A stretch of 64,000 nucleotides of DNA from Candidatus Epilinea brevis (lineage in GTDB: Bacteria > Chloroflexota > Anaerolineae > Epilineales > Epilineaceae). The notes beneath the pieces are model-generated. The model worked only from the letters and a program-made list of their open reading frames with translations. It was not told the DNA's origin and did no database searches. Position 1 is the stretch's first letter; each line of letters begins with the position of its first letter. Of this stretch, positions 43,058-51,600 are shown one piece after another. A program made the position numbers and the translations under genes. Where the stretch lies: contig JADJUE010000007.1 in assembly GCA_016710785.1 (NCBI GenBank), positions 68,328 through 132,327 on the forward strand, read 5' to 3'.

Positions 43058-46000
43058 ATGCAGATGATCTCGCGCCTGCTGGCCGCGCTGGCGCTGACGG
43101 CCGCGCTGATGCTGTCGACCCGCGCCGCCCTGTGGCCGACCGATGCCGTCGGCCGGACGCCGCGCGCCTCGCTGCCCCTCGCCTCAGCGTGGCCCACACC
43201 CCTGCCGGAAACCTACAGCCTGGTCGACACCTGGGACACCGCCATTCCCACCGGCCCCTACCTCTTCCACCCCGCGGGCATCGCCGTCGATCGCAACGGT
43301 GTGGTCGTGGTGGCTGAGACCGGCAACCACCGCCTCACCCGAGCCAGCTCGCGCGGCGCGGGGCCGGGCCTGCAGCCGGGACAGCCGGCGCAACATCTGG
43401 GCCGTCGCGGACGTGGGCCCGGTGAATTCGAGGCGCCCCAAGACGTAGCGGTCAGCGGCGGGGGCGAGCGGATCTACGTTGCCGATACCGGCAACCGGCG
43501 GGTCCAGGTGCTGAGCCCCGCCGGCGCCTCGCTCGCGATCTGGCCGGATGTCGGCCTGCCGCGGGGCATCGCCATCGGGCCGGCGCTGGGTCCGGGCGGC
43601 GCCGTGGAGCCCGATGCCCGGGTCTACGTCAGCGACGCCGCGGGCCGGCGCGTGCGCGTCTTCAGCCTGGACGGCGTCTGGCTGGCGGATTGGGACGCGG
43701 GCGGCACCCTGCTGTTGCCCCTGGGCCTCGCCGTGAACGCGGACGGAGACCTGGCGGTGGCCGACGCCGGGGCGCAGCGCCTGGTCTGGCTCGACGCCGA
43801 TGCCTCAGAAGGCCCCTCCGGGGCGCTCGTCGGGAGCTTGCGCCTGGATAACAGCGCCGGCCAGGGAGGAGCGCCGCTGGACGTGGGCCAGGATGTCAAC
43901 GGCGATGTCTTCGTCACCGTGGCCCGCGGCCTCCTTCGATTCCGGCGTGGGGCCCCCGGTGCGGACCGCCCCGGCAACGGGGTGGCCGCAGACCTGGGTT
44001 CCGCCGAGCGCTGGCGAGCGCTGGGCGAGCGCATGTCGCCGGCCTGTGCTGAGCGCGGCTGTGGGCTGAGCAGCGGCTGCGCCATCCTGGTGGACGAGCG
44101 AGAGAACCACGAGGGCTTCCAACGCCTGGACCTGCGCCCGGACGTGGGGCTGTTCACGACTTATTCCCCCGCGCTGCGCTGGCTGGATAGGGTGGTGGTC
44201 TACCCTTCCGCCCGGCGAGGCGCGGGCATTTCGCCGCCCGCCAACCGTGAAGGCTGGGTGTGGCCGAGGCTCTGCGAGGACTACCTCAGCGTTGAGTACC
44301 GCCATGCCACGGATCCCAACCGGATCGCCGCCGGCAGCCCCAGCCTTCCCGGCGTGGGCTTGGACAGTGCCGGCTGGCTGCGGCCCTGGTTGGGCGACGG
44401 TCGCCTCCAGGACGGCCTGCACGTCATGCAGGCCAGGCCCGGGCTGGACCTGGACTTCGCGGCCGGCGTCGCCACCGTGATCACGGGCAACCAGGTCCAG
44501 CGCTTCAGCGTGCCCTGCCTCTTGGGCAACACGATGACCGGCTTTCCCCCCGTCACCTGCCGCAAGCCGTCGGTGGACATCCTGGACCGCGGCCAGCTCA
44601 TCCGCCGCGAGCGCACCAACGAATGCCGGCGGGCCGAGCCCGTTCCCTGGCCCGGGCGTCCGGAAGGGCCCTGCATCCCCGACGATGGCTGGTGGCATAC
44701 CGCCGTGGGCGACGGCGGCGCGGTAGCCACCCTCGACAGCGGCAAGCGGCGGGTCATGGTCCGCACGGAGCGCGGTATGCTGGTGGCCGGGCCGCTGCTC
44801 GACGGGGCCACGTCCGCCTTTCGCAGCTTCATCGACCTGGACTACGATGCCCTGGGCCAGCTCTGGGTCCTGGCCCGCGAGGGTGCGCTGCGGGTCTTCG
44901 ACGGTTTCGGGCACGACCGTGGTGAGATGCGCCTCGTCGGCCCGGCAGAGGGGCGAACCGAGTCCTTGTCCGTCCAGGACGATGGCCCCATCTTCGTCCT
45001 GACGGGCGATGGCTGGGTGCTCAAGTATGCGCCGGAGGAGGGGCCGGAGCCGACGGCGACGGCCACCCGTCCGACCACGCCCGGCCCCTCGCCCCGCCCT
45101 ACGCGCACGCTGTCGCGGCCGACGGGCACGGCCCGGCCGACCCTCCCGCCGCGGGCCCTGCCCGTGGCCGCCTGGCGCGTGGCGGACCATGCCGGACCTG
45201 GGCGTTACCGCGACCTGGCGGTGGCGCCGGACGGTCGGGTGATGGTCACGGACGGCGACCATGACCGGGTGCTGGTCTTCGGCACCGCGGCGGCCGCGGT
45301 CACGCCGCCGCCGACGGCGACGCCGGCCATCGGGCCCTGTCGCTTCCTGCCGGAAAAGGTGGCCAGTCCGGTGCGGCTGCTATTGGGCGAGACGACCGAG
45401 GTCCGGCTGAGCCTGGATGGCGACTGCGGCGCGCGGCATGCGGCCCTGGACCTGGTGGTGGTGGTGGACAACAGCTGCCAGATGTCCGGCGAGCGCCTGG
45501 CCCGTACGCGGGAGGCCTTGGTGGCCCTGATCGATGCGATGGTCCTGCCCCAGGACAGGATGGCCATCGTCAGCTTCAAGGAGGACCAGGGCGATGCCCG
45601 CCTGCTGCTACCGCTGACGGCCGACCGCATCCGACTGCTGGAGGTGGCGCGCACCTTCCGCACGGACTGCCTGCCCCTCCAGCTCTGCCTGGACCTGAAC
45701 TTCAAGAAGCTGGGCTACATGCGCAGCTTCCTCTTCCCCCACGGCTGCCTGGGCGAGGGCCGGATCTCCGACGGCCTGCGCGCGGGGCGGGAGGCGCTTT
45801 TCGGGCCTGTGGGGCGGGCTGACGCGGGCAAGGCCATGATCCTGATCTCGCCCAGCCGCCCTGATAGCCTGCATGTCCTGGCGACGCTGAGCCAGGATCC
45901 GGACACCTTTGACCCGCCCTTCGAGCCTTGGGAGATGGAGCGCTGGCTGCGGGACCTGCCCTCGGTCACAGTACCGGTGACGGACCGTGAGCATGCGCTC

Positions 46001-47242
46001 TGGGAGATCTGGCAGCTGCGCGAAGCGGGCGTGCGGGTGCTCACGACGGGGGTCGGCATGGACAGCTTCGGCGCGGGGCATCCGCCGGACGAAGCGCTCC
46101 TGGCCGCCCTGGCCTGGCCCGCGGACGGCTACCGCCCCGCCGGCACGCCGGCTGAACTGGTGGGGGTCCTGGCGACCGAAGGGCGAGAGCTCGCCGCGCG
46201 CCTGCTCATGCAGCGCCTGGTGATCACCGACCGCATTCCGGCCAACATGCGCCTCATGCCTGGCAGCGTGCGTCCCCCGGCCGAGATCCTGCCCGAGGGC
46301 GGCCGGTCGGAGGCGCTTCTGCGCTGGACCTTTGCCGCGATCCCGCTCACCGGGCCACCGGAGCTGCTCTACCGCCTCGAGCCGCTGCAGGCCGGCCTTT
46401 GGCCGACCAACGTGGAGGCCTTCGCGGACTATGTCGACGGCCTGGACCAGAGCGGCCAGAGCATCTACCCGGTGCCCGTGGTCGAGGTCATCGGCCCCGA
46501 GACGCCCACGGTCGAACCGACGCCGCCGCCACTGACGCTGACCCCGTCTCCCGGGCCTTCGGCGACCGTGACGCCGACCGGTTCGCCCACCGTCACCAGC
46601 GGATCCTCCCCGACCGCCTCGCCGGGGCCGACCGGCATGATGCCCCGGCGACTCTACCTGCCCTTGCTGCGCCGCGACAGCTGCACCCAGACCCGGCGGC
46701 CGGTCGACGTCGCCCTGGTCATCGACAGCTCCTTGTCCATGAGCGGCGCGAAGCTGGCCGCGGCCCAGAGCGCGGCCGGCGCTTTCGCCGACCTGCTCAA
46801 CCTCCGCGAAGGCGGCGACCGGGCGGCGGTCATCGGTTTCAACGCGGCGGCGAGCCTGCTGCGGCCCCTCACCAACAGCCGAACTGCCATCCGTTCCGGT
46901 CTGGCCGCCCTGAGCCTGGCCTCGGGCACGCGGATCGACCTGGGGCTGACAGCCGCCACCGCCGAGATCACGGGCCGCCGCGCGCGGGTCGATGCCGACC
47001 GGGCGATCGTCTTGTTGACCGACGGCCGACCCACGGCCGGCTTCGAGGAGGCCGCCGTGGCCGCCGCCTCCCAGGCCCGCGCCGCCGCCATCGCCACCTG
47101 GGTCATCGGCCTGGGCGGCGACCTCGACGCGGCCTACCTGGCGCGTCTCGCCGGCGCGGCCGGCCGCGTTCGCGTGGCCCCGGGGGCGGCGGACCTCGAA
47201 GCGGTGTACCGGCAGGTGGCCAGTACCTTGTTGTGTCGGTAG
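43058..47242 (+). CDS. Exported NHL-repeat protein with two VWA domains
   Basis: 1394 aa; ATG 43058 or 43064, no strong ribosome site. Signal peptide MISRLLAALALTAALMLSTR. Residues 60-300 carry NHL-type beta-propeller repeats (PAGIAVDRNGVVVVAETGNH, PQDVAVSGGGERIYVADTGN, GLAVNADGDLAVADAGAQRL); after a Thr/Pro linker another NHL unit; then VWA 1 (DLVVVVDNSCQMSGERL, about 805-1050), a domain like the DUF11-type linker, a Thr/Pro stalk, LYLPLLRRDSC, and VWA 2 (VALVIDSSLSMSGAKL, about 1220-1390). Paralogous in its C-terminal half to the 600-aa double-VWA protein. Confidence 0.82.
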   Translation: MQMISRLLAALALTAALMLSTRAALWPTDAVGRTPRASLPLASAWPTPLPETYSLVDTWDTAIPTGPYLFHPAGIAVDRNGVVVVAETGNHRLTRASSRGAGPGLQPGQPAQHLGRRGRGPGEFEAPQDVAVSGGGERIYVADTGNRRVQVLSPAGASLAIWPDVGLPRGIAIGPALGPGGAVEPDARVYVSDAAGRRVRVFSLDGVWLADWDAGGTLLLPLGLAVNADGDLAVADAGAQRLVWLDADASEGPSGALVGSLRLDNSAGQGGAPLDVGQDVNGDVFVTVARGLLRFRRGAPGADRPGNGVAADLGSAERWRALGERMSPACAERGCGLSSGCAILVDERENHEGFQRLDLRPDVGLFTTYSPALRWLDRVVVYPSARRGAGISPPANREGWVWPRLCEDYLSVEYRHATDPNRIAAGSPSLPGVGLDSAGWLRPWLGDGRLQDGLHVMQARPGLDLDFAAGVATVITGNQVQRFSVPCLLGNTMTGFPPVTCRKPSVDILDRGQLIRRERTNECRRAEPVPWPGRPEGPCIPDDGWWHTAVGDGGAVATLDSGKRRVMVRTERGMLVAGPLLDGATSAFRSFIDLDYDALGQLWVLAREGALRVFDGFGHDRGEMRLVGPAEGRTESLSVQDDGPIFVLTGDGWVLKYAPEEGPEPTATATRPTTPGPSPRPTRTLSRPTGTARPTLPPRALPVAAWRVADHAGPGRYRDLAVAPDGRVMVTDGDHDRVLVFGTAAAAVTPPPTATPAIGPCRFLPEKVASPVRLLLGETTEVRLSLDGDCGARHAALDLVVVVDNSCQMSGERLARTREALVALIDAMVLPQDRMAIVSFKEDQGDARLLLPLTADRIRLLEVARTFRTDCLPLQLCLDLNFKKLGYMRSFLFPHGCLGEGRISDGLRAGREALFGPVGRADAGKAMILISPSRPDSLHVLATLSQDPDTFDPPFEPWEMERWLRDLPSVTVPVTDREHALWEIWQLREAGVRVLTTGVGMDSFGAGHPPDEALLAALAWPADGYRPAGTPAELVGVLATEGRELAARLLMQRLVITDRIPANMRLMPGSVRPPAEILPEGGRSEALLRWTFAAIPLTGPPELLYRLEPLQAGLWPTNVEAFADYVDGLDQSGQSIYPVPVVEVIGPETPTVEPTPPPLTLTPSPGPSATVTPTGSPTVTSGSSPTASPGPTGMMPRRLYLPLLRRDSCTQTRRPVDVALVIDSSLSMSGAKLAAAQSAAGAFADLLNLREGGDRAAVIGFNAAASLLRPLTNSRTAIRSGLAALSLASGTRIDLGLTAATAEITGRRARVDADRAIVLLTDGRPTAGFEEAAVAAASQARAAAIATWVIGLGGDLDAAYLARLAGAAGRVRVAPGAADLEAVYRQVASTLLCR

Positions 47243-47395
47243 GGGCCGGCGCCGGTGGCGCTGACCTTGCCCGGGCGTTGATCTTGTTCGTCAGCGCCGT
47301 ATCATTGTCGCCACCGGAATTCGTCATGGCCTCGGCCCTGGGGTCACCGACCCGCGCATCGGCCATGAGGCCAAAACAACCCACAAGGAGACGAC

Positions 47396-48058
47396 ATGGG
47401 CATCCGCATCAACGACATCGCCCCGAACTTCAGCGCCCGGACGACCGAAGGGGTGATCGATTTCCACGACTGGATCGGCGACTCCTGGGCCGTCCTCTTC
47501 TCCCATCCCAAAGACTTCACCCCGGTCTGCACCACCGAGCTGGGCTACATGGCCAGCATCAACGGTGAGTTCCAGAAGCGCGGCGTCAAGACCATCGGCC
47601 TCTCGGTGGACCCTGTCGATCGCCACGCGGCCTGGGCCGACGACATCGAGGAGACCCAGGGCACGCGCCCGAACTTCCCGATGATCGGCGACGATGACTT
47701 CAACATCTCGAAGCTCTACGACATGCTGCCCGCGGAGACCGGCGGCGAGGCCCTGGACCGCACGGCGGCCGACAACCAGACGGTGCGCACCGTGTTCGTG
47801 ATCGGGCCGGACAAGCGGGTCAAGCTGATCCTGGCCTACCCGATGACGACGGGACGCAACTTCGACGAGGTGCTACGGGTCATCGACTCGCTGCAGCTGA
47901 CGGCGAAGTACAAGGTGTCCACGCCGGCGCAGTGGCAGCAGGGCGGCGACGTCATCATCGCCGGCTCGGTCAACAACGAGCAGGCCAAGGCGCTCTGGCC
48001 CGAGGGCTGGAAGGAGCCCAAGCCCTACCTGCGCATCGTTCCGCAGCCGCGGGGTTGA
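47396..48058 (+). CDS. 1-Cys peroxiredoxin (Prx6/AhpC-like)
   Basis: 220 aa. CAAGGAGACGAC precedes the ATG. Thioredoxin fold with active-site SHPKDFTPVCTTELG; only this Cys is present in the catalytic region, and the long C-terminal arm (QQGGDVIIAGSVNNEQAKAL) is that of the Prx6 subgroup. It reduces H2O2 and organic peroxides in the cytoplasm. Its translation start region is nearly copied upstream of the metacaspase gene at 49814. Confidence 0.93.
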   Translation: MGIRINDIAPNFSARTTEGVIDFHDWIGDSWAVLFSHPKDFTPVCTTELGYMASINGEFQKRGVKTIGLSVDPVDRHAAWADDIEETQGTRPNFPMIGDDDFNISKLYDMLPAETGGEALDRTAADNQTVRTVFVIGPDKRVKLILAYPMTTGRNFDEVLRVIDSLQLTAKYKVSTPAQWQQGGDVIIAGSVNNEQAKALWPEGWKEPKPYLRIVPQPRG

Positions 48059-48152
48059 ACCGTTGTAGAACATTTGTTATAATCGGGGTCCGCCGCAAGC
48101 CGCGGCGGGGCGCGGCATCTACCGTCCCGAACGCTTCCAAGGAGCCAGGATC

Positions 48153-48545
48153 ATGTCTTCTCGCCCGGTGCATTTCGAGATTCACGCCGTCGACCCGGAA
48201 CGCATGGCCGCGTTCTACAGCGAGCTGTTCGGCTGGACCATCCAGAAATGGGAGGGCCCGATGGAGTACTGGATGGTCATGACGGGCGCCGAAGGCGAAC
48301 TCGGCATCAACGGCGGCCTGATGCGCCGCATGGGCGCCGCGCCGGCCGACGGCGCGCCGGTCAGCGCCTTCGTCTGCACGGTCGGGGTGGAGGACTGCGA
48401 TGCGTCGGTGGCCAAGGCCGTGGCCCTCGGTGGCTCGGTGGCGATGCCCAAGGGGCCGATCCCCGGCATGGGCTGGCTGGCCTACATCAAGGACCTGGAT
48501 GGGAACATCCTGGGCATGATGCAGCCGGACGAGGCGGCGGCTTAG
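48153..48545 (+). CDS. VOC family (glyoxalase-like) protein
   Basis: 130 aa. AAGGAG precedes the ATG. Two beta-alpha-beta-beta-beta halves: FEIHAVDPERMAAFYSELFG at the start and VAMPKGPIPGMGWLAYIKDL near the end, followed by DGNILGMMQ. Metal-binding residues fit His in the first strand and Glu is not obvious, so enzyme activity is open. 94 bp after the peroxiredoxin and possibly cotranscribed. Confidence 0.88.
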   Translation: MSSRPVHFEIHAVDPERMAAFYSELFGWTIQKWEGPMEYWMVMTGAEGELGINGGLMRRMGAAPADGAPVSAFVCTVGVEDCDASVAKAVALGGSVAMPKGPIPGMGWLAYIKDLDGNILGMMQPDEAAA

Positions 48546-48699
48546 GCGATAGCCGGCGATGGGCTTCCCCTTTGCCGCGCGGTGAGCGTCAATCCGCCGC
48601 GTCCGCCCCTCCCGCAGCCGGATGCGGCGTGGTGGCGGCCGTGGCGGGCCGCCGCGGCGGTTGCGATCAGAGCTGAAGGCGCGCCGGCGCCCTGGCCCT

Positions 48700-49749
48700 T
48701 CAGCTCCGGATCCGCTCCTTGGCCACCCATTCGTCCCATTCGGGGCCGAAGCCGTCGTAGCGGATATGATGGACCCCGCGGCGCTCGTCCAGGACCTTGG
48801 CCGGGAACCAGCGCCCTTTCCACTGCACCTCCACCGCCTTGCCGCGGGCATGGACCTCAAGCGCCGGGTCCCGGATGGCCTCCGGCAGCAGCCATTCGTC
48901 GTCGCTGGCCTCGTAGCCATGGTAATGCACCAGCAGCCAGCCGTCCTGGGCGTCGATGACCTTGGCCGGGTACCAGTCGCCCTCCGAGAGGGCTTCCACC
49001 GAGCGGCCGACGCGCGGGTCCGGGCGCGGCCGGGCGGGAGCCAGGACCAGCCGCGGGTCGAAGGCGCCATGGACCGCGAAGGTGGACAGCTGACCCTCGG
49101 CCGCGGCCAGGGTCTCCTCGATCTGACCGGCGAGCTCCTCCAGGGTGATGCGCGCGTCGCCGTCATCGTCCACCCAGGCCTGGCCGGCCAGCCCGGCCAG
49201 CAGGGATTCGGTGAAGGTCCAGTTGCCCGTGGACAGCTCGCTGGCCAGGGATGAGGTGAGGCAGGCGTAGGCCACGCGGCGCGCGCGGCGGCGGACCGCG
49301 TCCGCCAGACTGCCGGAATGGCAGCAGTCGGCCAGCAGCAGCGCCCGCGAGCCCCGGAAATGGCGCTCGATGGCCTCGGGAATGTCGGCCACCGTCCAGC
49401 CCGGATCGTCCGCCCCATCGGCACCGTAGCTGGCGAAGTAGACCGCGCCCTCCTCCGTCTTGGCGCCGTGGCCGCAGTAGTAGAGCAGCAGCAGGTCACC
49501 CTCGGCCGCCGCGGCCAGATGGCGCTCCAGCCAGGTGTGGATGCGCGCGGTGGTCGCCTTCTCGTCCTGCAGGTAGACGATCTGCGCCAGGGGCACGCCG
49601 CGCTCGCGCAGCAGATCCACCAGGGCCGCATCCCGGCGGTTGATCTGCGGGAAGGACGCGAAGCTCTCGGGATGCGCCCATTCCAGGGTGCCCACCACGA
49701 AGGCCCATGTGCGCCGCGGGTCCCAGGCGCCTCCCGCCGCGGCGCTCAT
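48700..49749 (-). CDS. Metacaspase-like peptidase with C-terminal Tudor-like repeats
   Basis: 349 aa. Caspase-like p20 domain (about residues 12-215): RRTWAFVVGTLEW, catalytic His in LLLYYCGHGAKTEEG (about H94) and Cys in LLADCCHSGSLAD (about C143). Residues about 255-345 hold two copies of a Tudor/Agenet-knot-like unit: DWYPAKVIDAQDGWLLVHYH and RWFPAKVLDERRGVHHIRYD, each followed by D-E-W-(L/V). Metacaspases cleave after Arg/Lys; the repeats may bind methylated or other ligands. ATG overlaps the stop of a 22-codon minigene (ATGA), which carries the ribosome site. Confidence 0.85.
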   Translation of the reverse strand: MSAAAGGAWDPRRTWAFVVGTLEWAHPESFASFPQINRRDAALVDLLRERGVPLAQIVYLQDEKATTARIHTWLERHLAAAAEGDLLLLYYCGHGAKTEEGAVYFASYGADGADDPGWTVADIPEAIERHFRGSRALLLADCCHSGSLADAVRRRARRVAYACLTSSLASELSTGNWTFTESLLAGLAGQAWVDDDGDARITLEELAGQIEETLAAAEGQLSTFAVHGAFDPRLVLAPARPRPDPRVGRSVEALSEGDWYPAKVIDAQDGWLLVHYHGYEASDDEWLLPEAIRDPALEVHARGKAVEVQWKGRWFPAKVLDERRGVHHIRYDGFGPEWDEWVAKERIRS

Positions 49750-49814
49750 GCGGCCACGTCCTGACCGCCGCAGGTCGGGAAGGTCGGGACGATGTCGTGG
49801 ATGCGGATGCCCAT
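49746..49814 (-). CDS. 22-codon minigene coupled to the metacaspase
   Basis: Encodes MGIRIHDIVPTFPTC followed by GGQDVAA, with AAGGAG 6 nt before the ATG and an ATGA overlap with the metacaspase start. The first 12 residues match the peroxiredoxin N-terminus (MGIRINDIAPNF), and the DNA match extends upstream through CAAGGAGAC. So it looks like a duplicated peroxiredoxin initiation region now acting as leader for the protease gene. A functional peptide cannot be excluded. Confidence 0.6.
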   Translation of the reverse strand: MGIRIHDIVPTFPTCGGQDVAA

Positions 49815-50104
49815 GCTGTCTCCTTGCGAACCGATGGCCTCAGGGCCTGGGCCATGAGGAAGGTCTGATGCGGCGATGACAGCCCGCGATCTATATAGCA
49901 TCGGTCGCGCCCGGGTGGCGAACCAGGAGCTGACGGTGACCGACCCGGTCCGATATGTCTCCGATTCTCCCGCGATTCCGCCCCGGCTTGCGAGTTCCAG
50001 CCCCCGAAATGGCCGTAGTCTCTGCAGTAGATCCGGATCGACGCGCTCGCCGATCGCATCCGACGACGTTGTGCATCCCGTTGAGCATTGAAAGGGTTCC
50101 AGAC

Positions 50105-50896
50105 ATGAACATGAAGACAAGCCCCCGCGAGCTGGATGGCGTGGACTGGCGCTCCTACGCCGCGGTCTACGACCTGATGGCCGAGATCAATCCCGCCTAT
50201 CAGGAACTGGTGGACGCCTACCGGCGCTTCGCCACCCAGTTATGGCTGCATCCCGACGACCTGCTGCTGGAGCTGGGCGCCGGCACCGGCAACTTCTCGC
50301 TGGTCGCCGCCGACGAATGGCCGAAGTGTCGCGTGTTGCACGTGGACGCCAACGAAGGCATGAACGATCAGGCGCGGCGCAAGCGGGAGGCGCTGGGGCT
50401 GACGAACGTCGAGATGCGCACCCAGGATGTCGCCACCCTGGAGCTGCCGGACGAGAGCGTCACCGTGGTCACGGTCGTCCATGCTCTCTATGCCTTTCCT
50501 GACCCCGCCGCGGTCATCCGCCGCATGTTCCGGTGGCTCCGCCCGGGCGGCAGCGTCTTCGCCTGCGATCCCGGCCGGCCGCTGGACATGACCGAATGGG
50601 CCCGTTACCTCTTCCAGAGCTCCCGCGCCGAGCGGGGATGGCTGCGCACCGCCTGGCTCTTCTGGCGCGGTCGCGATGTCGCCCGCCAGAACCGGCGCAT
50701 CGCCCGTAGCCAGGTCGCCGGCTCCTACTGGCGGCACGATGCGCAGAGCTTCGCGCGGGCCTTCACCGATGCCGGTTTCGAGGTGGAGTTCAGCCGCACT
50801 GCCTACCGCGGCGCGAGCGATCTCCTGGTGGCGCGCAAAGCCGTGGCTACGGCGGCGGTGCCCCTGCGCCGCCAGGCCGTGGAAGCCCCCCTCTAA
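50105..50896 (+). CDS. Class I SAM-dependent methyltransferase
   Basis: 263 aa. Rossmann motif I LLELGAGTGNFSLVA, motif II VLHVDANEGMN, motif for substrate loop VVTVVHALYAFPDPAAVIR and WLRPGGSVFACDPG. The C-terminal part (YLFQSSRAERGWLRTAWLFW) may cap the active site or touch the membrane. Acceptor unknown. First of three plus-strand genes (gaps 33 and 47 bp) with an N-acyltransferase and an E1-like fusion, so it may modify their product. Confidence 0.85.
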   Translation: MNMKTSPRELDGVDWRSYAAVYDLMAEINPAYQELVDAYRRFATQLWLHPDDLLLELGAGTGNFSLVAADEWPKCRVLHVDANEGMNDQARRKREALGLTNVEMRTQDVATLELPDESVTVVTVVHALYAFPDPAAVIRRMFRWLRPGGSVFACDPGRPLDMTEWARYLFQSSRAERGWLRTAWLFWRGRDVARQNRRIARSQVAGSYWRHDAQSFARAFTDAGFEVEFSRTAYRGASDLLVARKAVATAAVPLRRQAVEAPL

Positions 50897-50929
50897 TCGC
50901 TGTTTCAACCTTGCAAGGAGTTGACTGTC

Positions 50930-51553
50930 ATGTTGATTCGACCGGCCTTCGACGCGCATGAGATCGACCAGGTCTACCGCCTGACGCACGACGCCTACGT
51001 CGAGCAGGGCTACATCACGCCGCGGCCCGACGGCCGGCTGCGCCATTACGCCGATGTCGACGCGGCGGCGGAGAACATGGTCCTGGTGGCCGTGGAGGAG
51101 GATGTCATCGTCGGCACCGTCTCCATCACCCTGGACGGGCCGGCCGGCTTCCATGTGGACCACGACTTCCGGGCGGAATGCGCCGCCATCCGCGACGAGG
51201 GCCTGAGCGTCGGGGCCTCCTGGCGGATCATCACCGCTCCGGGTTACCGCGGCAGCACGGCCCTGGTGGTCGAACTCATCCGCAGCACGATCGATGTCCT
51301 CCACCGCTTCGAGGTGGAGACCATCCTCTGCTCCTTCAACCCGCGCCATGAGCGCATCTACCGCAAGCTGTTCGGCATGAGCACGGTGGCCCACAGCGAG
51401 GGCGTCGGCGCCGTCAAGTCGCCCGCGGTGCTCATGCGCGCCTCCATCTCGGAGGCGGTTCAGTCCTGGCAGCCGCCCTTCAACCCGGCCCTGGCCACCC
51501 TCGTGGCCGAGCGCGCGCGGCTGCTGGACGTGCTCAGCCGCGTCGCCGCCTGA
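50930..51553 (+). CDS. N-acyl amino acid synthase FeeM-like acyltransferase (GNAT fold)
   Basis: 207 aa from ATG 50930, AAGGAG 9 nt upstream. N-terminal pattern RPAFDAHEIDQVYRLTHDAY followed by VEQGYI, ENMVLVAVEEDVIVGTVSIT and the acyl-donor region SVGASWRIITAPGYRGSTAL fit the FeeM/LuxI-like branch of the GNAT superfamily, which moves fatty acyl chains from acyl carrier protein to amino acids. Context (methyltransferase, E1-like fusion) suggests a small acylated product. Substrate and signalling role are inference. Confidence 0.7.
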   Translation: MLIRPAFDAHEIDQVYRLTHDAYVEQGYITPRPDGRLRHYADVDAAAENMVLVAVEEDVIVGTVSITLDGPAGFHVDHDFRAECAAIRDEGLSVGASWRIITAPGYRGSTALVVELIRSTIDVLHRFEVETILCSFNPRHERIYRKLFGMSTVAHSEGVGAVKSPAVLMRASISEAVQSWQPPFNPALATLVAERARLLDVLSRVAA

Positions 51554-51600
51554 GGACGCGGTCCGCCGCATCCCTGCGATCGATCCCCTGGAGGAGAACC

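Noticed and set aside
43805..45262. 485-codon antisense frame inside the NHL/VWA gene
   Set aside because: No motif or ribosome site; the sense strand carries recognisable NHL repeats.
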